Shown piece by piece: positions 8,189-15,930 of a stretch of 44,300 nucleotides of DNA (positions within the stretch are counted from its first letter, which is position 1; each line of letters starts with the position of its first letter). Made by a program: the position numbers and the translations under genes. This stretch comes from Burkholderia diffusa (lineage in GTDB: Bacteria; Pseudomonadota; Gammaproteobacteria; Burkholderiales; Burkholderiaceae), in the NCBI RefSeq assembly GCF_902499115.1, contig NZ_CABVPN010000041.1:1-44300 (forward strand), given 5' to 3'. A model generated the notes under the pieces. It saw only the letters and a program-made list of their open reading frames with translations, did not search any database and was not told where the DNA came from.

Positions 8189-8298
8189 GGTTGCCGTATT
8201 TCACAAAATAAGTATGTAAATCAATGGTTTATGTTTCGATTCGGCTTGCGCGGGCGCGCATCGGGTCGACTAAGCCAGCCAGCGGCGCCTTGCGGACG

Positions 8299-8390
8299 GG
8301 TCAAAGTTGACTCGTTAGGCGTCAAGCTATTGAAATCAAAGAGAAACCCCCCGGGTCATTGTTGACCTGGCCGGGTCAGCAATGACCCGG
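8299..8390. promoter_or_regulatory. Candidate enhancer (activator-binding) sites upstream of hcp
   Basis: Three dyads fit GGTCA-N4-TGACY: 8299-8312, 8354-8367 and 8374-8387. The last two are exactly 20 bp apart and together make a 40-bp inverted repeat (8351-8390) with only two mismatched pairs, both G-U compatible in RNA. Relative to the predicted hcp start they lie at about -144, -199 and -219, a range used by sigma-54 activators. I infer they bind the VasH-like protein. Alternatives are a remnant of IS21-type terminal repeats, which also contain GGTCA-like repeats, or a hairpin ending tssM transcription. No gene is seen in 8189-8532. Confidence 0.55.
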
Positions 8391-8532
8391 CCGCTGGAGA
8401 GCGTCCGGTCCGTCAACGGAACTCCCTCGGTGATCCGCCTGCCAGCACGACGTCGCATTGGAGGCAGAGGGATACCTGCACACACGGGATAGGCGCGATA
8501 CGCGCGCCACCGGACAACTGTTGGTACGGTCA

Positions 8533-11500
8533 TCACTGCAGCAACGTACCTGGCAGTGCGAAACCATGAAACAAGCGCTGGGTGAACGGATTGTTGCTCT
8601 TGTCGGCAGTGATTCGGTAACGCATGCCGCCATCGCTCGCCGTAAAGCTGAGGTCGACGGTGGTAGCCGTTGCGCCATTGAGTCGTGCCTGACTCAGCAG
8701 GCGGAATAGCGACCATGAGCCCTTGTAGACCAGGCTGCTGCTGTTGCCATCACCATTGACCAGCGTCATGCGGCTTTCTGGGCTGCCGCCGAGCGTGTTG
8801 GGCCAGATGACACCGACGGTCTCGCTGGGCCCATGGTTATAGGTGATAAGTTGTCCTTGAAGATTCAATGTGCTGCTCCGCCGAGTGGGTGCCAGGCCAA
8901 GCGGCTCGAGCGTGAAATGCACGGCCATCGCACCGCGGCTGTTGAAGAACGCATCGCGGATCCGGTCGGCTGCCTCCAACTGCTTGGGCACATCGGTGCG
9001 CATCAGGTAGCCCCCGCGACGCTCCGAATAGAGCGCTTCCAGGTTGTCATCCAGGAACAGCTTCAGATACTTGTCCTTGAAGTCCTGCAACTTGCCTTGC
9101 GGCCCGAAGAAGGCTGTGAAATCCTCGACGGAGGCATCGGTGCGACTGTTCGGGTTGAACGGGTAGTAGTTCGCCAGGCGCTGGCTGTAGAAGCTGAAGA
9201 CCTCGGCATTCCAGCGCTTTTCGAGTTCGCGCAGCGCCTCGATCAGCAGCACGTCGGAGGATTCGTCAGCCAGCTTCTTCACCTGGCGATTGAGGGGCTC
9301 AGGCAGGCCCGTAGCCACCCGATGCAGATTGCCGAACGGATCGGTGCCCCGCAGCGCAAAGCGGTCCAGCATCACCGCCAGCGCCGCCTTTCCCCGGTCC
9401 GGACTGTCCTGTACCTTCACCAACACATCCTGGACGCTGCCGATAGCCTGCATCGTTTCGTCCAGATAGGAAGGCTTCTCGCCCTTGGCTTCAAGCAACG
9501 CCGTCAGCGGCGTGAATGCCTGAGCAATCTTGGCGATATCCTGGGCCTCGCTGTCGGGACCACTCTTTGCCGCGGTGGCAGTGCCTTCGGTCCGCGTCGC
9601 GTCAGACGTCGCTTTAGACGTCAGATTGGTGTTGTCGCGCACGGTTTCCAGAAGCCTGCGCAGGGGGGCCGCCGGGCTGTTGACTGCACCGAGTACGTTG
9701 GCTGCGGTGCCGATATCGTCGAAATTGGCGACCTCAAGTTGGTTGAGTCCGCGGCGCCAGTTCTCGATGAAGTCACGGCTGTACAGCGCACGAACACGCG
9801 CGACAAGCGCCTGCTTGTCGGCTTCCGAATAGTCGACATTCCGCCGTTCTCCCAGCACCCATTGGTCAATGACGGCCAGCGCGGCGACATCCTGATTGCG
9901 CGGCTCGAAGTAGTTCCGATAGCCCTTGGCGGTCAGCAGCGCGTCGATGCGCGTGCCCGGGTTTTCGCCACCCTCGGCTGCCGCGGTTGTGGATTGGTAG
10001 ACGATGTCATAAGCCGGACCGATCTCATTGCGTAGATCCAGCGGTGTCCGCAGGACGTCGCCTGCCTGGCTGCGCATCGCCATGTAGATGCGCTGCGGCA
10101 AAGGAATCTGCCGCAATTGCTGCTGCACATCGGAAATCCGGGCGGCGTACTGCGGGAGCGACACATCGGCATACTTCAGCGCGTAATCGAGATGGCTCGA
10201 CAAGGCGCGTTGCACCGGCGCCTCGCCAGGAAATGCTGCCTGCCACGCCTTTCTCATCCAGTCTTCCACGAAGGGGGCGCGGCGGTTGGCCCGATCCTCG
10301 ATCATGCGATACACCCGAAGGGCGCTGAGTTGGGTATCCGAACCGTCCGCTACGGCGTTCAGTTGCGTCATGACCCCGCCGGCCAATTGCGGCAGGAAGC
10401 GTGTCGATAGCAAGCGCAGATAGGCTTCGTCCACCTTCGGGCCGATTTTGCGTCCTTGGTACAAACCCATGCCGGACACCAGCGGCCACGCTTCCCGGTA
10501 GTCGCCGTAGACGGCCACCGCATCGCGAAGCTGGTCCAGCGGCAGCAGCAGATTTCGTCCGGTCGGGTCCTGACCGCAGTCGATCGCATTGCTGGCGAAC
10601 GTTCGGCTCTTCTCCAGCACACTCGCCACCTTTGCGCGGTTCACGTTGTAGTAGTGAGTCCAGCCGCCGATCACGACCGCGCTACCCAGCGCCGCGACGC
10701 CGAAGCCCACGGCCAGATTCCGTTTCTTGTCGGCCAGCACCTTCAGGTTGTCGCCGGCCAGGCCGGCTTCCGGGTAGATGACCCGCTGGAATACCTGCTG
10801 GGCAAAGTACACCATGGAGCGTCCCGCCGGCTGTGCCATGGGTACCAGCGTTCGCACACCGTAGGTCTGCGAGGCATTGTCGACGAAAGCGTTGTGCAGC
10901 AACCCCTGTTGGTGAACCGAAGAGAAATACACGCCTCGCGGCAAGGCGGGGGTGCCGTAGCGATCGCTGCCCAGTACGTCGTCGAGGAAATTGAAAAGCA
11001 CGGTGCGCATGCCGGCTATCTGTCCCACAAAGGAGAACAGCGCTTCGCGTATCGGCAGCGACTTCGCATCGTTCAACACATCGAAGACCTGATTGTTCAG
11101 GCCATCGATGAAGTCGCAGTAGCGCTGGCTGAGTTCTGTCTGCCAGGCGTCGTACTGCCGCGCGGAATCCAGCGTGAAGGTGAACCCGAAGATGTCCTCC
11201 CGCTCCGCCTTCGGCAGTCTGGCGAAGAATTGCTCGAAACCCTCCAGCAAGTCGAATTTACTGAGGACAACATACAGTGGAGGACGCGTTCCGAGATGTC
11301 GGCTCAGTTCCGCCAGACGCGTACGCAACAGGACGGCCAGTGCCTTGCGCTCGCTGGCGCTCTGGCTCAACAGCGAGGGCAGATCGACGATCAACACCAC
11401 ACCGTTGAGTGGCCGCCGCGAGCGGTTCTTGCCCAGCCAGTCGATCAGATGCTGCCAGAGGCGGGCCCGAGTCTCGGGCGGCTCCCCGAGCTGCTCGGGC

Positions 11501-12162
11501 ACCGGCGCTTCTTCAGCGTCGGTCGTCGATGCTGTCGCGGGAGCACTGTCCGAGTGTTCCCCTGCAGGAAACTGGCTGATCAACTCTCCGGGCGGGTCAA
11601 TCAATACGGCCTGGTCGCCCATCCACCAATCGGTCCGGTAGATCAGGTCGGGGTCGACGAACGTGCCATGACCTCCAGCCTTGATCTCGCCCGAGAGCGA
11701 GAAGTTCTGGCCGCTACGGTTGATGAAGCTGGTCTTGCCGGCGTCCTCCTGCCCGAGCACGAGATACCACGGCAACTGATACAGGCCCTGGCGGCCTCGC
11801 AGGTGGGCGCGCAGCACCGCCAGGTTGGCGTCCAGGGACTTCTCCTGGGCGCGGATATGGACAAGTACCGGGTCTTCCTTCACGGCGCGGGCTTGCTGGC
11901 GCTCGGCCTCCAGCCGGCGGTTCCTGGCACGCAGTACCAGGGCCCAGGTCACCACGGGAACCATCAGCAGGGCAAGGGTCAGCCCGACCCGGGCGCCCAG
12001 GCTTGCCAGGGGATGCCGATCGCGCCAGGCCCACTGCGGCCCCAGCCACCAGATGGCTATCAACAGGAATATCAGCCCCAGTACCAGCAGCAGTGGCATG
12101 CCGCCCTTGACCCAACGGAGTAGGGGGACGGCATATCGTTTGAGCAACGACCAGTATTTCAT
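8533..12162 (-). CDS. tssM: TssM (IcmF/VasK), T6SS membrane-complex NTPase-like protein
   Basis: A 1209-aa inner-membrane protein. Two N-terminal membrane helices (about residues 22-40 and 58-78) precede a cytoplasmic domain with a Walker A motif at 137-145 (GQEDAGKTS). A third helix around residues 490-515 (LAVGFGVAALGSAVVIGGW) leads to the long periplasmic part that spans to the outer membrane and binds TssJ. With TssL and TssJ it forms the trans-envelope channel. The start overlaps the tssA stop by 4 bp, indicating translational coupling. The protein ends with the family-like C-terminal domain (LFHGFALPGTLLQ). Length is normal and no frame break was seen. Confidence 0.95.
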   Translation of the reverse strand: MKYWSLLKRYAVPLLRWVKGGMPLLLVLGLIFLLIAIWWLGPQWAWRDRHPLASLGARVGLTLALLMVPVVTWALVLRARNRRLEAERQQARAVKEDPVLVHIRAQEKSLDANLAVLRAHLRGRQGLYQLPWYLVLGQEDAGKTSFINRSGQNFSLSGEIKAGGHGTFVDPDLIYRTDWWMGDQAVLIDPPGELISQFPAGEHSDSAPATASTTDAEEAPVPEQLGEPPETRARLWQHLIDWLGKNRSRRPLNGVVLIVDLPSLLSQSASERKALAVLLRTRLAELSRHLGTRPPLYVVLSKFDLLEGFEQFFARLPKAEREDIFGFTFTLDSARQYDAWQTELSQRYCDFIDGLNNQVFDVLNDAKSLPIREALFSFVGQIAGMRTVLFNFLDDVLGSDRYGTPALPRGVYFSSVHQQGLLHNAFVDNASQTYGVRTLVPMAQPAGRSMVYFAQQVFQRVIYPEAGLAGDNLKVLADKKRNLAVGFGVAALGSAVVIGGWTHYYNVNRAKVASVLEKSRTFASNAIDCGQDPTGRNLLLPLDQLRDAVAVYGDYREAWPLVSGMGLYQGRKIGPKVDEAYLRLLSTRFLPQLAGGVMTQLNAVADGSDTQLSALRVYRMIEDRANRRAPFVEDWMRKAWQAAFPGEAPVQRALSSHLDYALKYADVSLPQYAARISDVQQQLRQIPLPQRIYMAMRSQAGDVLRTPLDLRNEIGPAYDIVYQSTTAAAEGGENPGTRIDALLTAKGYRNYFEPRNQDVAALAVIDQWVLGERRNVDYSEADKQALVARVRALYSRDFIENWRRGLNQLEVANFDDIGTAANVLGAVNSPAAPLRRLLETVRDNTNLTSKATSDATRTEGTATAAKSGPDSEAQDIAKIAQAFTPLTALLEAKGEKPSYLDETMQAIGSVQDVLVKVQDSPDRGKAALAVMLDRFALRGTDPFGNLHRVATGLPEPLNRQVKKLADESSDVLLIEALRELEKRWNAEVFSFYSQRLANYYPFNPNSRTDASVEDFTAFFGPQGKLQDFKDKYLKLFLDDNLEALYSERRGGYLMRTDVPKQLEAADRIRDAFFNSRGAMAVHFTLEPLGLAPTRRSSTLNLQGQLITYNHGPSETVGVIWPNTLGGSPESRMTLVNGDGNSSSLVYKGSWSLFRLLSQARLNGATATTVDLSFTASDGGMRYRITADKSNNPFTQRLFHGFALPGTLLQ

Positions 12163-13622
12163 TTTTTCTCTCCTTGCGACTGGCTTCGTCTAGGTTCGTT
12201 TTCCTGATGCGCCGGGACATGTTTGGCGAGGTGTTGGAACAGTTCAGGCTCCCATTGATCCACCGTGACGCCCTTCATCAACCGGCTGGCATTGGCATAG
12301 AGTTCTTCAGCCAGCCAATCCAAACCTCGCGACTTCAGCAGGTCAGCCGCAATCACGGTTGCGTGGCAACGATGACGCGGGCCGTTAGACGAGGCCTGGT
12401 GCGCCTGCAACCGGCGGAGCACCGGCTCAACACCCTCGGTGTCCAACCGGCTGGCCAGCTCCTCGCGTAAATCCACGAACTCTTGCGGTGCACCGGCATC
12501 GGCAGACCGTGCTTCGGCGCTGCCGATCCAACCCAAGGTGTCGCTGTCGACGAAGGGCCGGCCATCGGCGAAGTGCAGGTCGCTCAAGCCCGGAATGCGC
12601 AGCAGGAAGCGTTCGGCTGCGTGACGGATGGCCTCCGCCACGGCCGGCATTTCCAGACGGGCCGCCATGGCCGCCGCAAAGAAGCTGCCTCGCAGCCAAT
12701 AGGGCGAGCTGGTCACGCTCTTTTCCACGCGCCGCAACAACACCGGGCTGACCGAATTGGTCGAGATCGCCTCGCGATAGCCCTCTTCGGTATCGACCGG
12801 CACGCACATCAGTTCCGTGAGCTGGTCGCGCTTCGCGGGCGGTGCCGCCCGCAGGTGCGCCCATAGCGCGAAGCGCCGCAATTGATAGCTGGTCGGGTCG
12901 TATATGTCCTGCTCGTTGATGAAATCCGCCATTGCCAACAGCGTTCGGCGCCCCTCGCGCTCATCGCTGGACTTCGGCATTTCGCTCGGCTGGAAGAAGG
13001 CGTCGCTCAGCGCGTGCCCACCTTGCTGACCGTCACTCGGCTTGAGAACCACTGGCTCCGGGAACAAGGTGCTCTCGACATGCCGGTGCATCTGCGCTTC
13101 CAGCCCGGACAGCATCGATACATCCAACTGCGCCGCCACCGCTTTGGCCTGCAATCGGTCGAATGCCTGTTGTGCCTGATCCTGCAGCCCGGGGGTGTAG
13201 GTCTTCTGATCCAGCGTTTCCAGTGCCTGGCTCAGTCGCTCCGCCAGCAAGGTGACCAGCTTGCGTTTGGCCAGCAGGCCACGCGGCCCGGGCTTCGGCT
13301 GGCCGCTTTCCCAGTAGCGCTCGACCATGCCGGCCAGCACCGACGTTGCTTCGGTCCAGTGGGGCCAGGTGCGGGGGCGAAGGCGGGCCGTGACCAGATG
13401 CCCCGCCACGCGGAAGTGCTTGCACCGGGTGCTCAGGTATTGACGCGAGGCTTCATCGACATAGGACCAGTCGATACTGGCTTCCTGCAGACTGCCGAGC
13501 TTGATCATTTCATGCTCGATGCCTTGATACGTTTCGTCTTCCTCATCGAATACACCGGCCGGCTGTTTGGCATCCAGCGGGCCTAGCAATGCGTCCAGAT
13601 CCAGGTGAGGCAAGTTGATCAC
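12159..13622 (-). CDS. tssA: TssA (ImpA/VasJ-type), T6SS cap/baseplate protein
   Basis: A 487-aa protein with the N-terminal ImpA domain (DLDALLGPLDAKQPAGVFDEED...) and a helical C-terminal part typical of the VasJ group. TssA proteins prime tail assembly at the baseplate or cap the growing sheath. The gene overlaps tagO upstream and tssM downstream by 4 bp each, the same order as vasI-vasJ-vasK in V. cholerae. The C-terminal tail is basic and Gln/Glu rich. Confidence 0.88.
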   Translation of the reverse strand: MINLPHLDLDALLGPLDAKQPAGVFDEEDETYQGIEHEMIKLGSLQEASIDWSYVDEASRQYLSTRCKHFRVAGHLVTARLRPRTWPHWTEATSVLAGMVERYWESGQPKPGPRGLLAKRKLVTLLAERLSQALETLDQKTYTPGLQDQAQQAFDRLQAKAVAAQLDVSMLSGLEAQMHRHVESTLFPEPVVLKPSDGQQGGHALSDAFFQPSEMPKSSDEREGRRTLLAMADFINEQDIYDPTSYQLRRFALWAHLRAAPPAKRDQLTELMCVPVDTEEGYREAISTNSVSPVLLRRVEKSVTSSPYWLRGSFFAAAMAARLEMPAVAEAIRHAAERFLLRIPGLSDLHFADGRPFVDSDTLGWIGSAEARSADAGAPQEFVDLREELASRLDTEGVEPVLRRLQAHQASSNGPRHRCHATVIAADLLKSRGLDWLAEELYANASRLMKGVTVDQWEPELFQHLAKHVPAHQENEPRRSQSQGEKK

Positions 13623-14347
13623 CAGTGACAGGCCTCACGCTGTTGTTTCATCAAGCTATGCAGGTTGGTTGCATCGAATAGCAGCCCGGAGAACGGCGCA
13701 TAGTCGCTCTCGACCTGCAAGCGGCCGCCGGCCTTGACCAGGTATCGCAGTTGTTCGATGGCGACCAGGCCACGCCCGGCGTCCACGACCGTGCCGTCTT
13801 CCAGTACCTGCCACGGCACCGAGGCCGAGATGGGTTGCCCGTCCAACAGCAGTCGGATGTTCATCCGGTTGGGCGTGATCGGCTGGCTCTCCAGCAACTG
13901 CAGACGCGAGATGTTCGACAGGCAACTGATCGCCAGGATCGGCGGCGCGGTAGCGCCGCCCAACGCCGGGGCGGACATCACCACGCTCCACCGTCCCGGT
14001 ACAGCCTCCTCTGTGCGCGACAGCCGGAATCCCGTCTCGCCCGCGGCACGTTTCGCCTCGTTGAGGCGGACCAGTTCGACGATCGTTGGCGGTTTCGCGG
14101 GTTTCTGGCTGTCGGCCGCTGCTGGAGCCTCGTTCTGTTGCGTGGCCGGAGTCGCTGCGACCGGTGCTGGCGGCGTTCCCGCAAGCGCATCGAAGCAGGC
14201 CAGCCGCTCTATCGCGGACACAATGGAGGTACAGGTTTTCATGACTGCTGGGGTCGCTGAGGACGGACCGGCGGCGGTCCCCTGTTTGCCGGCGTCACAT
14301 CCGGCCACGAGCGCTGCACAAACCAGTGCGATGCTCAGTGATCTCAT
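13619..14347 (-). CDS. tagO: TagO/VasI, T6SS-associated lipoprotein
   Basis: A 242-aa protein with a lipoprotein signal: MRSLSIALVCAALVAGC, lipidation at Cys17. The C-terminal half has the VasI pattern (NRMNIRLLLDGQPIS-SVPW, AGRGLVAIEQLRYLV, LLFDATNLHSL, ending QREACHW). An Ala/Pro-rich linker lies at about residues 65-85. Its role is accessory and poorly defined. The gene sits between vasH and tssA as in V. cholerae. I chose the ATG at 14347 because it overlaps the vasH stop by 4 bp and gives a proper signal peptide; the ATG at 14386 would add 13 residues before it. Confidence 0.85.
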   Translation of the reverse strand: MRSLSIALVCAALVAGCDAGKQGTAAGPSSATPAVMKTCTSIVSAIERLACFDALAGTPPAPVAATPATQQNEAPAAADSQKPAKPPTIVELVRLNEAKRAAGETGFRLSRTEEAVPGRWSVVMSAPALGGATAPPILAISCLSNISRLQLLESQPITPNRMNIRLLLDGQPISASVPWQVLEDGTVVDAGRGLVAIEQLRYLVKAGGRLQVESDYAPFSGLLFDATNLHSLMKQQREACHW

Positions 14348-15930
14348 GGTGCAGAGTCCTCCTGAAAAATGTTCCAGCGCTGGCATCTACGCGCCAGCGT
14401 TCGTTTGGGAATGCCCAAACTCTGTGCGGCGAGCGCGCGCGAACCGTTTGCTTGTCGCAGGCGTTCGCTTATCAGGTGGCATTCGAAAGCCGCCAGCGCG
14501 CCGGGCAGGTCGTTGGTGTCCCAGAGATCGTGCAGCGGCATCGTCGATGTGGCGGGGAGCGGGGGAGTTCGTGGGGCAGGGGGGCGCAGCTCGCGCAATG
14601 CCTGTGGCGCGATGGCCTTGCCGCGTTCGGTGCGCTCGGCTGCCACCAGTACGAGGTTGCGCAGTTCTCGGACATTGCCTGGCAGCGGGTGCATCTGCAG
14701 CATGCGCAACGCCTCGGGGCTGATGCCGGGGATGTGCCTCTGTCTCTCGCGGTTGTACTGCAGCAGCACGTGCTCGGCGAGAACGGGAATATCCTCCGGA
14801 CGCTCGCGCAGCGCAGGCACGTGCAGGCATTGCTGGCGGATGCGAAAGTACAGGTCCTCCCGAAAGCTCCCTTCGGCGATGCGTTGAAGCAATGGCTGGT
14901 GGGTCGCGCATATCAAGCGGAAATCGGAATAGCGCTCCTGTGTCGCGCCCACAGGGCGGTACCTCTTCTCGTTCAGCACGCGCAGCAGCCGGCCCTGCAG
15001 TTCCAGGGGCATGTCGCCAATCTCATCGAGGAACAGTGTGCCGCCGTCGGCCTCCGCCACGAGCCCTGCGCGCGCCTGGCTGGCGCCGGTGAAGGCGCCT
15101 CGCTCGCTGCCGAACAGCTCCGCCTCGATCAGATCCTTGGGGATGGCCGCGCAGTTCACCGGCACGAACTTGCCTTGGCGGCTTCCTGCCTGGTGGATGA
15201 GCCATGCCGCATGATCTTTGCCTGCGCCAGTTTCGCCGGTGACCAGAATGGCCAGGTTCGAATCCGTCATTCCCAGCATGTCGCTGCGCAGTTCGCGGAC
15301 CGCCGGGCTCACGCCGACGAACTCCGCCGCCAATAGCCTGGCTGCTCGCTCGCGTGTGCGGGTATGCGCCTGCGCAAGCACTGCGTCGGCTGAGCGGGCC
15401 CGCACCGCATCCCCCTGGTTCTGCTGAAGTCCGGAGAACAGGCGCTCATGGATTTGCAGCAGTGCCTGCCAAAGCGCTGACTGGCGCAATGCGTGCAGTG
15501 TCAAGGGAGCGCCGAGCAGCGCCAAGACCGCGAAGGCATGCTGATTGGTGTCGCGCAACGGCAGGATCCAGGCGCCGTCTCCAGGCATGAAGTGCTCGCG
15601 CAACCGCTCGAAAGCGCTGCCCATGCCGACCATATCGGTGATGCGCTCGACCTCGCAGGGGTGGCCACTTACCAGGCTATAGACCAGGGGGTTGTCTAAC
15701 TCGTCCATATCCAGCTCCGGCAGAGCAGACGCGTTTTCCGGCACGCAGGTCAGTGGCCGCAAGCAGTCACTCGTCTGATCCAGGCGATAGCACATCCCCA
15801 GGCGCAACAAGCCGCTATCCACAGCCGCTTGCAGGATCACTGTTGCCAGCTCGTCGGGGTGTGCCGCCCAAGTCATGTCGCGCGCGATGCCCGCGACCTC
15901 GAGCGGATTCAGTTGCCGCGGTGGCGTCAT
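14344..15930 (-). CDS. vasH: VasH-like sigma-54-dependent transcriptional activator
   Basis: A 528-aa enhancer-binding protein. Residues about 10-170 are GAF-like. The AAA+ domain has Walker A GETGAGKD (232-239), the sigma-54 contact loop GAFTGA (278-283) and Walker B GGTLFLDEIGD (296-306). A Fis-type helix-turn-helix ends the protein (LAAQSLGIPKRTLARRCQRW). The protein opens complexes at RpoN promoters; the hcp promoter at 8174-8188 is the obvious target. The start at 15930 overlaps the clpV stop by 4 bp, consistent with the other joints of this operon; an ATG at 15963 would lie inside clpV. Confidence 0.93.
   Translation of the reverse strand: MTPPRQLNPLEVAGIARDMTWAAHPDELATVILQAAVDSGLLRLGMCYRLDQTSDCLRPLTCVPENASALPELDMDELDNPLVYSLVSGHPCEVERITDMVGMGSAFERLREHFMPGDGAWILPLRDTNQHAFAVLALLGAPLTLHALRQSALWQALLQIHERLFSGLQQNQGDAVRARSADAVLAQAHTRTRERAARLLAAEFVGVSPAVRELRSDMLGMTDSNLAILVTGETGAGKDHAAWLIHQAGSRQGKFVPVNCAAIPKDLIEAELFGSERGAFTGASQARAGLVAEADGGTLFLDEIGDMPLELQGRLLRVLNEKRYRPVGATQERYSDFRLICATHQPLLQRIAEGSFREDLYFRIRQQCLHVPALRERPEDIPVLAEHVLLQYNRERQRHIPGISPEALRMLQMHPLPGNVRELRNLVLVAAERTERGKAIAPQALRELRPPAPRTPPLPATSTMPLHDLWDTNDLPGALAAFECHLISERLRQANGSRALAAQSLGIPKRTLARRCQRWNIFQEDSAP

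Noticed and set aside
8336..8716. 126-aa minus-strand frame after tssM
   Set aside because: It overlaps the end of tssM in another frame and covers the inverted repeat. It has no domain-like sequence.
10456..12123. 555-aa + strand frame antisense to tssM
   Set aside because: The composition is that of a mirrored frame and tssM on the other strand is unambiguous.
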